Shown piece after piece: positions 10,228 through 20,119 of a stretch of 64,000 nt of DNA. The stretch lies in NCBI GenBank assembly GCA_000711775.1, contig ARYC01001238.1:1-64000 (forward strand), given 5' to 3'. The stretch comes from Oxytricha trifallax (taxonomy: Eukaryota > Ciliophora > Spirotrichea > Sporadotrichida > Oxytrichidae). The first letter of the stretch is position 1. Every line of letters begins with the position of its first letter. The notes beneath the pieces are model-generated. The model made no database searches. It saw nothing but the letters and a program-made list of their open reading frames with translations, and was not told the DNA's origin. A program made the position numbers and the translations under genes.

Positions 10228-11018
10228 ATGGAATCTATAAGTACTGCAATGAAAAGGGTTGAAGCTTAAGAAATGATCTAAAGATTTAGAAGCAAGGAAG
10301 ATCTCTATCGATACCTCACTTAGCATGGTAAGCATGTGACATATACTTAATCATATACTATAGTGGGTTTATTCCTTCCAACGATGGAAGGTACCAAAAT
10401 TTCATTCTTAAAAGCTATACTCTGCGATGAGAAGAAAGCCTTCAAAAACAGCGAAATAAAGTTGATAGATATACCAAACTACCCAGAGATTTCAGTCACT
10501 AATCTCTACGAGGATGCGATGAAAGAAGAAGAGTTGGTAGTTTATCTTCCTACCAAGAAACAACTCTCTAACAAGCTTCCAGAAAGGAGCTTCTTCTTTG
10601 GAGTTCTTGGCACTTTAAGAGAGAGTTATCTCAGAGAGATCATTGAAGAAGCTCACAAAAAACGCTACTCTATTTCTCCTGAAGATTAAAAGAAGCAAGG
10701 CACACTAATAAGCGAGACCTAGCTCGCTGAGCTTAAGAAGCACCCATTCCTCTCTAGTAAGCTTTGATTCATAACTTTGTAGGGAAACCTGGAACTGGTA
10801 TATTCCTAATGAAAGAGCATGCGAAGGTTCACAGAGAGAGAAAGTCATAGACTATTTATGAAGTGAGCAAGAGACTTTATAAAGATGTCTAAAAGCCAGA
10901 AGAAATGAACATAGATGCAGGAGCTGGCACAAAGAGAAGAAATATGGGTCCAAGTAAGCCATAAGAAGAGGAGAAGAAAGAGAAGCCAAACCCCTTTATG
11001 GGCCAATTTAATATGTGA
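10228..11018 (+). CDS. TBE-B 22-kD protein, apparently intact, two tiny introns
   Basis: Starts MESISTAMKRVEAQEM at 10228. A GT-AG intron at 10328-10363 (36 nt) joins LTQH to VGLFLPTMEGTKISF; a 26-nt intron at 10757-10782 joins HPFLSS to RKPGTGIFLMKEH. The rest is open to TGA 11018 (...NPFMGQFNM), with TAA/TAG as Gln and no frameshift. Core blocks are IDIPNYPEISVTNLYEDAM and KLPERSFFFGVLGTL; the C-terminus is basic (TKRRN...EEEKKEKPN). Of the twelve TBE genes in the window this is the one I could read through without a lesion, suggesting recent selection. The function of the 22-kD protein is not known. Confidence 0.88.
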
Positions 11019-11024
11019 ATATAT

Positions 11025-12088
11025 TCATTCGTTTAAATCTAAAACTTATTTATAAACATTCATTCTTCCTTCTCTCGCACAAGCTGTTGTCTTATCCACG
11101 CTTACTCTCTTACAGCTGCTTTGAATCAAATCAACTGTATCGATAGGCAAGTCATGCATAAGATGATACAGCAGCAGCTTCTTGTAGTGAGTCTTGATTT
11201 AACTCCAGTAGAATTCTATTCCATTAAATTAAGGACTATAAGGAACGTTTTAAACAGGAGTTATATTTAGGTCGTCATAAGCTTTCTTAGACTCCTTAGT
11301 CTTATGAACTGACAGGTTATCAACAAACAGGAAGATCTCTTGGTTGCTATACTCTCTCTTAGCTTATGTAGGAACTCTATATACTACTCTCGCTTAATAG
11401 AGCGAGGGTGAATCACATAACTCTCTAAGCCTGAATCTTCACTTATACCAGCTAAAATTGCATGGGTAACTACCTTCACTTTTTAGTCATAAACTTCTAT
11501 ATTATCATACTTCTTATACCTAGACTTATTAATAAAAGTGTTGAAAGTAAACACAGCTTCATCTGCATGTATGAACTTGATGTTATTATCAATAGCTCTC
11601 TGCATTTAATCATATATATAGTTTAAATTATTACTATAAAATGGCACTGTAAAATCAATCACTCTCTTCACTCTGTTGACAGTCTTGAAAGTAATACCAT
11701 TTCTTCTATAAATGTTGGCTATAGTCTAAGGAGAGATGCGCATATCAGGAAACTTGCGATGAAACATTACAGCTCGCTAGTCTAGAGGAAAGTGTGCCCA
11801 ATACTTTAAAGTCTTAGAGTCACAGAGGTAGTCAATATGGTGCTGTGAGAACTTTTATTTTCTAGCAGGATGCTTTCAAGTACCAGAATTAAAATGCTAA
11901 ACAGCTAACATGCAGTGATACCTAACAGTAGAGGCACTCTTGTGTAAGAGCTTTGCAATAGCTGCATAATTCAATACTGGTTTGACTTAATCTATATTAA
12001 TACTCGTACCATACCTAAGCTGAAGCAGTAAATCTAAATATTTCTCATCATAAATCGACCCTAAATTTCGCTAATTTCTATTTCTCAT
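11025..12088 (-). pseudogene. TBE-B 42-kD DDE transposase with in-frame TGA and a frameshift
   Basis: Begins at ATG 12088 (MRNRNQRNLGSIYDEKYLDL) and ends at TGA 11025, only 6 bp from the convergent 22-kD stop. Catalytic blocks: FIHADEAVFTFNTF, LFVDNLSVHKT and NGIEFYW. An in-frame TGA near 11887 (...FNSGT*KHPARK) and an extra GA in a GAGAGAG run near 11350 break the frame. Otherwise it is the same IS630/Tc1-like fold as the other TBE transposases. Confidence 0.87.
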
Positions 12089-12105
12089 TTTGTAAATAGG
12101 CCTAA

Positions 12106-12190
12106 TTTCTCTACTAACCCCAATAAGACCCCAACTATACCCTACAAATCAAAGCACTTATAAACCTCACTAAGGGGTTTTGGGGTTTTG
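12106..12190 (-). repeat. TBE-B right terminal inverted repeat
   Basis: Reverse complement of 8082-8166, ending GGGGTTTTG before AAT. Confidence 0.9.
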
Positions 12191-12193
12191 AAT

Positions 12194-13090
12194 GGGATTT
12201 TCGGTTTAGTCTATCATTTAAGGTCAGTATGATTTATAGTAGTCAAAAGAAGATTCTTTATTTTTGTGGCCGTTTTCGAACTGGATTTAATAATTTGTAT
12301 AAAGTTATCTAAACACTTCTATTGTTTATCCTTAGCAAATTGTAGTGGATGCAGGGATAGCAAGTACTGTTACTATGTGGTAATAAAAATTAATCAAAAT
12401 TTTAATAAAATAGGGTATACTTTATGATTTTAATTTCAGTTACGATTATAATAGCTAATTCTTACTTAAATTTGCATACCTTCCATATTTTAAGTCTAAA
12501 TTGAAATCTAATTTTATTTTTTAATAGAGATTCTTTAATTATAACGCCAAAAACACATATCAAGTAATTAAAATAATCGTTTTCTTTCTAAATTATGAAT
12601 TATTGTAATAAATTAAACTTGAAATTATTGTTATTTTTACTTAATGAATAGTATAAATAAATATTCATGATTAATTAAAACTATGCTTCAATAAAGAGAT
12701 GGTAAGTGCCTGTGACTTTATTTGATATTAAAGATATTTAATGATAAAGTTTTTTAATTTATGAGTGCAAAACAATAATTTGAAAAATTACAATTAATTT
12801 TAATTAATATTTATTTATTGTCGAGTTTTTAAGTTATTGAACGAGCAATTTTTTAATTAAAAAAGCTGTGATATATTTTAAATGATTCATTTCAGTATAT
12901 TCTAATCAAAAGTTGTTTGAGCTTTTATTGTTATTAGTGATGGTTAATACATTGTATAAAATGATATATTTATATATATTTGATTACTAATTATGGATAC
13001 TAAAATTAGAGCATTTATAAATTAAACAAAATTAAGTTATTTATAAGAATTATTTTTGAAATTTTTTTTAGAAATAATTAATTTCATATA
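12194..13090. other. AT-rich stretch without recognisable gene
   Basis: Very AT-rich, with long ATTTAATTA-like runs. No coding frame, repeat or RNA gene could be supported. Confidence 0.5.
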
Positions 13091-14638
13091 TCATTAATTG
13101 AGTGTTTTTTATATAGTGCCGGCAATTTAACTAGAAGAAGGGATTTTATCTAATGCTTCAAGGACTAAGATTTTCAAAATTTTGTTAAAGCTTTTATAGT
13201 CCCCTGATCCCTATAGCTCACTTGCAAGGTCTGACACCGATTTCAGTTATTCAATTACATCCTAGATTTTTTTCCCAGCTAATTAATTTATGATAATAAC
13301 TAGCAGTGAGTAATTGTCTCTCACTGGATCAGCTATTGCTCCTCTAATTTGGAAATCATCGAAAATGTAGGGACATAAATTTGATTCTGCGTAAGTAAAG
13401 GTGTCTCCTTTTTATAAAGCTCTTGAAAAGTTGCTCAAGGTACTGTATTAATATTAATTGCTGTCAAGATTGTTTTTTTTTCTTTATATTTTGGGGCTTC
13501 AACTATAGGTGAACTATGTTTTTACTATTAAGTGTGATTATTGCAGTAGCTGCACTAATAATGCATCTCCATGTTGCGATTCTCTTATGTTCTAAATTTA
13601 AAAGATCACCCAAATTAAAATCATATTGGCTAGACCTTACCAAAAAATAAGTGGGGCTAAAGAAAATCTTTGAAATAACATCACATTATTTGTTCTTGGC
13701 AGTGTTCAAAGTGAGGAGCCAATTTATGTCTTATGAAACCCTTTGGCGATATTATCCATCTTATTTCAATTTGGCTATTTGATGTTAAACCAAATGATTG
13801 TAAGAAAGAGATGGCCGGAGCTTTACAAGTTAATCTATTGATTGAATGTCTAAACTATAATTTTAGGCATTTATTAGATGCTTTTTTGAAATGCTAGATA
13901 GTTATGTTCTGTTGGATTGATTTCCATTATATTGCATGAGTTTTCATTTGATGAAAAATTTATCTTGATAATTTCGGTTGCCCTTATTATTTCTGTATTC
14001 AACACAGAGACTTCTATTTACACCCCCTTTTATTTATGTTCCTCAATCTGATCAGGAGTCTGAATACTCATCCCGTGTATTTCCTTTGAGCTCTTTTAAT
14101 TTTTCAATTTAATCTTTCTTTGTTTTAGCATCTAAATTATCTATTATAGAATAAATTATATAAGTCAATTAAAGATACAAAAGGTGCATGACCAGCTTTG
14201 CTTAAGTCTTCGTCTGAATGACACATTAAGTGCCTTTTTTATTATGCTGTTGGGTAACTTCCTGTAAACTCTAATTAACAGACCTTATAAACTTATCCAT
14301 CATTGTTTTTCAAATGCACAAACTTTACTTCCTTTCGTGTATGAGTCTTCATATGGCTTGTAATTTGTTTTTTGTCATAACTTTTGAGCATATTTTGCAA
14401 ATAAACGAAAAATCAGTACTTAAACCTTAATGTTTACTTTAACTCAGTTTATTTTAATTGCCCTTGTCAATAGATTGATCAAGGATTACTTTTACAAGAA
14501 TTATATATCCATAATCTTACCCTGTTCATTGGGAGTTTTGGAAAGCTCAATTACAGAGATGACATAGTCTTCACTTGACCTTATACTGCTTAAGGAAGAT
14601 GAAATGTCCCTTCTTATTCCTTGATATTTACGTTCCAT
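13091..14638 (-). pseudogene. C2H2-finger-containing gene with two introns, largely readable
   Basis: ATG at 14638 (MERKYQGIRRDISSSLSSIR). Intron 1 (14426-14520, GTAAGA...TTAAG) joins TPNEQ to GLSTDFSFICKICSK. A finger CKICSK.SYDKKQITSHMKTH is present, but one A is missing in an A run near 14372. Intron 2 (14141-14178, 38 nt) joins HAPF to IIQMLKQRKIKLKNQ. Then follow EVSVLNTEIIRATEIIKINF and NPTEHNYLAFQKSI. Three in-frame TGAs and frame changes appear between 13770 and 13490, and the last part reads AESNLCPYIFDDFQIRGA and KKIQDVIEQLKSVSDLASEL, ending at TGA 13091. Splice sites that join frames argue for a real gene ancestry; the lesions argue for a decaying germline copy. Family unknown beyond the finger. 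Confidence 0.55.
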
Positions 14639-14649
14639 TTTACTATATA

Positions 14650-15330
14650 TTAACTTAATTAATAAATTATTAACAGTCACAATTTATATAATCAGTTAGG
14701 TCTTTATCATTTTATTGGCAGCAACTATTTAATATGATTGCTTGGCATTGGTACTTAAATAAACAAAATAATATGAAGTTAAATTGATAATTAATCTATC
14801 AACATAATGAGAACCCATAAACCTCACAGATACACAATTAATACCCTTCTGATTCAATTTATGTCCGCAGGGGAAGCCCTAGGGACATTTTCAATTTTGA
14901 GGGGGTAAATTAATAAAATTTAAGTTCCTAATATTAATAAGCAAACATTAAGCAGGATTCCGAGAAAAATAAGCAAAAGCAACGAGCTAAATTACTCGAG
15001 ATTCAAGTATTAATGTTTTTCTAATTAAAAGAGTTGGCAGTCAATAAAAAATGCTAATGGATATGGAAGTAGGCTATTGATAGAAATGTGAAGAATAAGC
15101 TTAATTAATTAATAGAAATTTTAATTAATTAAAAAATAAATGGAAACTACTTAATTAAATTAAAATAGCCCCTAAACAAATACGTTCATTCAACCAAGAT
15201 AGTTAGAAGGCCAACTAAGCAGCAAATCATACTGGTTTAATTCTCTGAAGTTTGAGTGTAAGCGTAAAACTGTTAAACTATTTTAGGCAACATGTTCTTC
15301 CCCCCATGCAAGCATTGTACTATGAGATTT
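14650..15330. other. Intergenic AT-rich DNA
   Basis: No supported gene. The left boundary of the 22-kD-like relic downstream could lie here (upstream of 15230), but no terminal repeat was found. Confidence 0.4.
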
Positions 15331-15332
15331 AT

Positions 15333-16230
15333 AAGAGATGTGTTAAAGGGGACCAAAATTTTAATTAAGTCAAATGAAGTGGTTTGTATTAATGTCCCCT
15401 TTTTTCCTGAACTTGGTCTAAAGTGAATATGCAATTAAGTAAAAGGGGACGAGGATTTAAAAAGGTACCTTAATTTTTATGAGGATGCAAATGAGCTACC
15501 TCATCGTAACTTTTCTTTGGAATTTTGGGCACTCTCAGACACGACTATCTCTAGAGGATGGTTTAAGATCAATAATAAAAAAGGGTTTCAGGGACGCAAA
15601 TATTGTAGGAATACATTCGAAATTGGGAAATTAAAATTGATTAAATTAAATTTAAATCAAAATAGTGGCAGTTAAAGTTTGCCAATTTAAAGTATCTTGG
15701 GCTCATTCGATAGAGAATTCAAAATTAGTGGACTTTATTATTGGCGGTACTATTAAATCGCATCTCTGGAGCGAGATAACTTTAGTTAAATGTGAGGGTA
15801 CAATTTAATGAATTTAGATGCGTTTAATTAAAGTCAAGTTATCTCGCTCCAGAGATGCGATTTAATAGTACCGCCATTAATAAAGTCCACTAATTTTGAA
15901 TTCTCTATCGAATGAGCCCAAGATACTTTAAATTGGCAAACTTTAACTGCCACTATTTTGATTTAAATTTAATTTAATTAATTTTAATTTCCCAATTTCG
16001 AATGTATTCCTACAATAAGAGAAGACCAAAATAAAATTATAGTCAGCAATGAGTTTTTGGAGTAGCTCTAAAAAAATCCAACTATCTAGTAAGTTTAAAT
16101 GGTTTAATTAAAATTCAATAAAGAACGAAAAGGTCTAGCCTTTCACTACTTAGATAGGGATCATCATGCAGAAGAATTACTAAAAAACGAAAATTGAACG
16201 AGATGACATTTTCTTATTCAGATTACGTAG
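15333..16230 (+). pseudogene. Distant 22-kD-like gene relic (not in a recognisable TBE)
   Basis: Translation lines up block by block with the TBE 22-kD protein: KGTKI...KSNEVVCINVPFFPEL (TBE: EGTKI...SNEIRMIEIPNYPEIS), NFYEDANELPHRNFSLEFW (NLYEDAM...KLPERSFFFGVL), GTLRHDYLQRMVQDQQQKR (GTLRESYLREIIEEAHKKR) and SNEFLEQLQKNPTI (SDTWLQELQKHPFI). A GTAAGT splice donor follows exactly where TBE intron 2 lies. A TGA near 15430 and a frame change near 15530 show decay. The gene is interrupted by the MITE at 15603-16015; removing it with one TA restores the frame. It is convergent with the transposase relic at 16493-17080, the same order as in TBEs. Confidence 0.7.
15603..16015. mobile_element. 413-bp fold-back MITE with TA target duplication
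   Basis: Inverted arms 15603-15782 and 15836-16015 are almost identical; the loop is 53 bp. The ends are TTGTAGGAATAC..., flanked by TA on both sides (15601-15602, 16016-16017). TA duplication is typical of Tc1/mariner-type elements. The insertion sits inside the 22-kD-like relic and splits codons cleanly (...GTQI|REDQNKII...). Confidence 0.85.
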
Positions 16231-16492
16231 CAACACAAATTAAAATTAAGAGAAATGTAAAGAGGGACAAGAGGCAAGGAACATAAATAAAACTCCTTAA
16301 AAACAAAAGTTTTTTTAATAGATGATAATTTATTCACATAAATTTTTAACTAAAATTTAAATAATTCACTCTTTTCTTAATTAAGTCACCTAACTTCGCA
16401 TCTTATTTATGTGTCTTATAACTGTTTTAAAGCAATCAATTTTAATTTATACTTTAAATTGCGTTACTTACTATTTAAAAATAAGCTTTATT

Positions 16493-17080
16493 TCAAAAAT
16501 TAAAGTTCCTTTAAATCCCTTCCCTTTTATATGTAAATTTAACTCGAGAAAATATTTCTTCAATGAAATAGTATTCAGAAGAGTATGGCGAATTAAATAT
16601 ATATTTCCATTCATTAGCTTCAATTTGTTCCTTAAATTTTCTATTATGGTGAGCCCTTAAATTATCCATGAAAATAAAACTTATTGACCTCAAAACTGAT
16701 TTTCAATTAATTCGAGCCCCTGAATTAAATCAGGAATTTTAATAGATTTTTCTTAATGATAAATCCTAAGAGATCATGGTATCCTGAAATAAAAACTAAT
16801 GCTGCTAAAGTTTAAATGTTAATGCCTTCTTTTTATATCACTTAATTAAAAAAAAAAGACCGGCCCATGCTTTTTTTTTTTAGTTATGAGGCTTAAAAAT
16901 AGTCTCATCTAAATATATAATCAATTCCTTATTTTAGTGTGCTTTAATAAGTAAGGGGTATGATTAGAGTTAAACAGCATAAATTTGTTAGATTTTGGAT
17001 GATGAAAGTCTATATGTTGATTTCACATTTATATACTTCACGCCATTTTTTATATATAAATTTCAACGACAAGTAGTATA
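16493..17080 (-). pseudogene. IS630/Tc1-type DDE transposase relic, divergent from TBE
   Basis: Minus-strand blocks in order: STYRLSSSKIQQIYAV (about 17010), KELIIYLDETIFKPHNQKKK followed by AWAGL (about 16925-16860; first Asp in LDET), TLAALVFISGYHDLLGFIIK (about 16810), then IFMDNLRAHHNRKFKEQIEA (second Asp in MDN) and SPYSSEYYFIEEIFSRVK (Glu in IEE, 34-35 residues after the Asp). The frame changes once near 16700. Spacing and motifs fit the IS630/Tc1 superfamily. It is much closer to the relic at 33826-34290 than to the TBE 42-kD proteins. It lies convergent to the 22-kD-like relic. Confidence 0.75.
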
Positions 17081-17559
17081 TATCCTTGAATATGGAAACT
17101 AACTATGGTAAATTTCTGCTCTATCAGTTAATGAAAATAATTTGATTTCAATAAGAGTGTTTTATGAAATAAAATAGTTGAGTTTATCTAGGTTTAAATT
17201 GAGTTACCTTTTTTCTTTATATGAGCTTTTGAGGTATTATTTTTTCCCAATAAACAGACTTTCCTGACCATATTTACATCCATATTAAATAGTTAACCTA
17301 TTTTTTGTAGCTGAAATAAACATGCTCGGCCGTTTTAGGATCCTTGTTTCCATAACGAAGTTTATTTATCTTTGTTTAAGTTTAATTACTTATCTTATTG
17401 AATTTTTGTAGCTTCATTTTTATTTAATTTATTTTCCAATAACAAACTTTAATTTTTTTCAAAACTAATTCTTATAATTATATTTTAAAAACTTTTATTT
17501 TAATCCTAATAATTTTTGCCATATTTCTTAATAGCTTATCTTTAAATTTATGATAGAAT

Positions 17560-18725
17560 ATTTGAAATTAAATGATAACTGCCAGATTCAAACATATTCA
17601 CAAAAAATAATTATCGTATCTTAGAAAAAATATTAAATTGGTAGAATTACATAGACTCTATTATTAAATTAGAAAGTTAATTGCTAGGTGGTACTAACCA
17701 CTTGGGGCTTTCTGATAGAGCTTTCTACTACACTAAAGCCTATCGAGGGCAGGTATGGGATTGCTGGGCGCAACGCATGAGGGACCATTCGGCGGGGTTC
17801 AATCTGTCAACATTCACTCTTCGAGTGAGCTGGAACCTAAGATTTCCCTGCATTAGATGAGTTACCTGGCTTGAGTTCAGTTTCCTAGGTAATAGGGAGC
17901 AGGATGAAGGTACGCTCTTCCTTCGAAAGTGAGAAGACGAAAACCATTGAAGCCAACGATAAGGATTTTTCTCCCACACCGGGTTAGGGTGCTGAAGCTA
18001 CCACAGCGAAAGGATAGGGATTACGTTTCCCAGCAGCGGTGGGACCGGTAAGCGTTTTTCTCCATCTTCTGTTACTCAGTTGGATCTCACAAGCTCTGTC
18101 CCCAGGTACAAACTGTGGTGACATCTTGATTTTGGGAGAAGACTAGGTAATAGCGAGAATGGTTTTTTCGGAGTTTTCTACTTCATGACTGCCACGTCAC
18201 GGAATTTGCCACGTCAACTCACTCAGATACGTCTACGTCACGACTAAGATTGATGGTTTGATTTTAGTATTAAACAGTGATATGTTAAAATTTATTTGAT
18301 TTTTAAATCATTAATCATCATCGCATAGACTCTAAGTATTATTTAATCCATTTAAGTCGCCAACCATTTAAACATTACAAATTATTGTATTCTTATTAAT
18401 TGTCTTATAGAAAGTAATCCACAGGTAGTTTGTTGTTTTTCGAATATTTTTTATCTGTTAATTTAAGATGCTTTTATCCTTTAGTTACTGCTATAGTTCA
18501 TACTCCTCAGGCCTTGATTAGATTGAAAATCTAAAATTTTGGGGTACAGATATTTCCATTGTTGCTGATGTTTTAAATCACACATCCTCCTCCAGTCTTT
18601 TTAATTAGCAGATATCTTGTCTTTCTAAGTTCATTGAGAGAATGATTATTTGCTTATTTTTTCTTTTCCACTATTGCCTGATTTTATAGCCCTGTATGTT
18701 GTTGTTTGCTAAACCCTTAGAACTA
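17560..18725 (-). pseudogene. Coding remnant split by the GC-rich insert
   Basis: Minus-strand segments NNNIQGYKIRQQWKRKNKQI (about 18700) and ATMEISVPQNFRFSIQSRPE through YELQQQLKDKSILNQQIKNI to CNVQMVGDLNGLNNTQSL (about 18570-18335) are open in the ciliate code. The frame then meets the insert; on the far side it would continue CNSTNLIFFLRYDNYFL to a TGA near 17615. No family is recognised. Confidence 0.4.
17661..18323. mobile_element. GC-rich retroposon-like insertion with 11-bp target duplication
   Basis: The 17690-18250 core is strikingly GC-rich against its surroundings and has hairpins such as TCACTCTTCGAGTGA. The segment is bounded by the direct repeat CATAGACTCTA (17650-17660 and 18324-18334), and the right end has an ATCATCATC tract. 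Removing it with one repeat copy joins ...NNTQSL to CNSTNLIFF in the minus-strand gene. This fits target-primed retroposition of a structured RNA. Long open frames exist on both strands but none is convincing. Source RNA unknown. Confidence 0.5.
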
Positions 18726-18875
18726 TGTAAAATTATATATTTAAACTTTTAAGTTATGTATAAATACAAGTAATTGTGAAGATTATTTTATTAATGAGGC
18801 TTAAAGAAATAAGCCTAGAGTTATTAATAACATTTTAATGAGCATTTTTTATTTATTTAATTCAAAGATTAAATT

Positions 18876-19566
18876 GTTCCAACCGAGGACCCAGGGCCTA
18901 AAACGAGAACTGATACTCCCACCCTAACTAGACCTCCTTCCACCCCAACAATATCCCTATTCACATGAAAATTTGTGATTCTAGATTTGTGTTTAAATAA
19001 TAAAGAAGTTAATTATCAATTAAAAGTAGTCTCTTAATACCTAATTCATACTTTGTTAAAATAGAGTTAATTATTGAAAATTGGTGAAGAAATATTTTAA
19101 AAAATAAATCATTCTACTATTTCCTAATTATTTCAAATAAAGACGATTGAAGTCTTTCAACTTGATTAATACATTGTTGTATAATTTTGTTGCCTCATAA
19201 TATTTATTTTATTTTTATTTTCAAGACCAATGTATATAATTTATTATTAATTTCCTATGGTAGGATGTGAAGAAAAAAGTCGATGGAAGTAGTCAAATTT
19301 TTAATATACCAAAATTCAAAAGTACAAGCATTTTAATGGTTTAGAAAATTTTTGGATGAAATTATATATTTTATATATAAAATATATTATTAGATCAATA
19401 TGTTATCAAGGAAAAAGGTTTAAATATCGGAATCAAAAATTTCATGTGAATAAGGATATTGTTGGGGTGGGGAGGGGGTGTAGTTAGAGGGGAAGGTTGA
19501 TCTTGATTTTTGCCTGGGAAGGGGGGATGGGAAGGGGGGATGGGAGGGGGAAGTCTTGGTTGGAAC
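18876..19566. mobile_element. Diverged inverted-repeat element with G-rich tract
   Basis: Left end GTTCCAACCGAGGACCC... and right end ...CTTGGTTGGAAC are inverted, and about 110 bp of each arm align with obvious divergence (ACCCCAACAATATCC...TATTCACATGAAA in both). The right arm holds three imperfect copies of GGGAAGGGGGGAT (about 19514-19553). No clear target duplication; probably an old copy. The AT-rich interior (19000-19400) has no gene. Confidence 0.6.
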
Positions 19567-19798
19567 ATAAAACCATATAAAAAATTACTAATTAATCTAT
19601 GCATAGTATTAAAGTATTTATTAATTTTGTTAATTTGCAATATATAGTACTCCCTATGATGAAATAGAACTTTACTTTGTAATACTGTTTATTTAGGTTA
19701 AAATAGCGGGGAAACCTGCTGCAATTATTATTTTTACTTAGGATTTTACTTCATGTACAATCGAAACTATTTATTATTTAAATTTTTCGAGAAGAAAA

Positions 19799-20110
19799 GT
19801 GGGGATTACTACTGCTTCTAAGTGTACTAAATCTAGTCTTTATTTGTTATTAATTTCTATATTTGATTTTCAAAAGGAGGCCTACTTTAATTCTAAGGAT
19901 TTAAATTACTTGCTTAGTCATTTAAGTTTATTTTCTAGGGCACAGACTTGGTTTATTATGAAGTTTATTAGTTTTATATTGTTATTGATTATGTGCTTAG
20001 AAATGGATTCATTCTTGATGATAAATTGTGGTCGGACTATTACCTAGGTGGCTTATTTAATTCATCATTTTTACACTAATTTATATATAAATCAGCAGTA
20101 GATTCTAACT
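19799..20110 (+). CDS. T-rich ORF of uncertain status
   Basis: About 100 codons without TGA (ASKCTKSSLYLLLISIFDFQ..., AQTWFIMKFISFILL), hydrophobic and Leu/Ile/Phe-rich, with T-rich codons unlike the rest of the window. It could be a membrane segment, a mitochondrial-derived piece or chance in AT-rich DNA. No start or family can be supported. Confidence 0.2.
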
Positions 20111-20119
20111 ACAGCCTTT

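Larger units (their letters stand above)
8082..12190. mobile_element. TBE-B, complete element of a second TBE subfamily (4109 bp)
   Basis: The ends CAAAACCCCAAAACCCCTTAGTG differ after the C4A4 block from those of A, C and D. Terminal inverted repeats are about 85 bp (8082-8166 and 12106-12190). The 3-bp AAT duplication lies at 8079-8081 and 12191-12193. Gene order and orientation equal TBE-A: 57-kD (minus), 22-kD (plus), 42-kD (minus). Protein divergence from the other copies is large, so this is a separate lineage rather than a decayed sister. Confidence 0.95.

Noticed and set aside
13480..13490. T-run and other AT tracts as terminators
   Set aside because: Too common in this AT-rich DNA to be informative.
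16409..16660. Plus-strand ORF
   Set aside because: Antisense of the transposase relic carrying the MDN/IEE catalytic motifs.
17740..17979. Minus-strand ORF in the GC-rich island
   Set aside because: GC-rich DNA has few stops in all frames; both strands are open, and direct repeats plus hairpins fit a retroposed RNA better.
19395..19640. Pro-rich minus-strand ORF
   Set aside because: It is the translation of the G-rich arm of an inverted-repeat element, not a gene.
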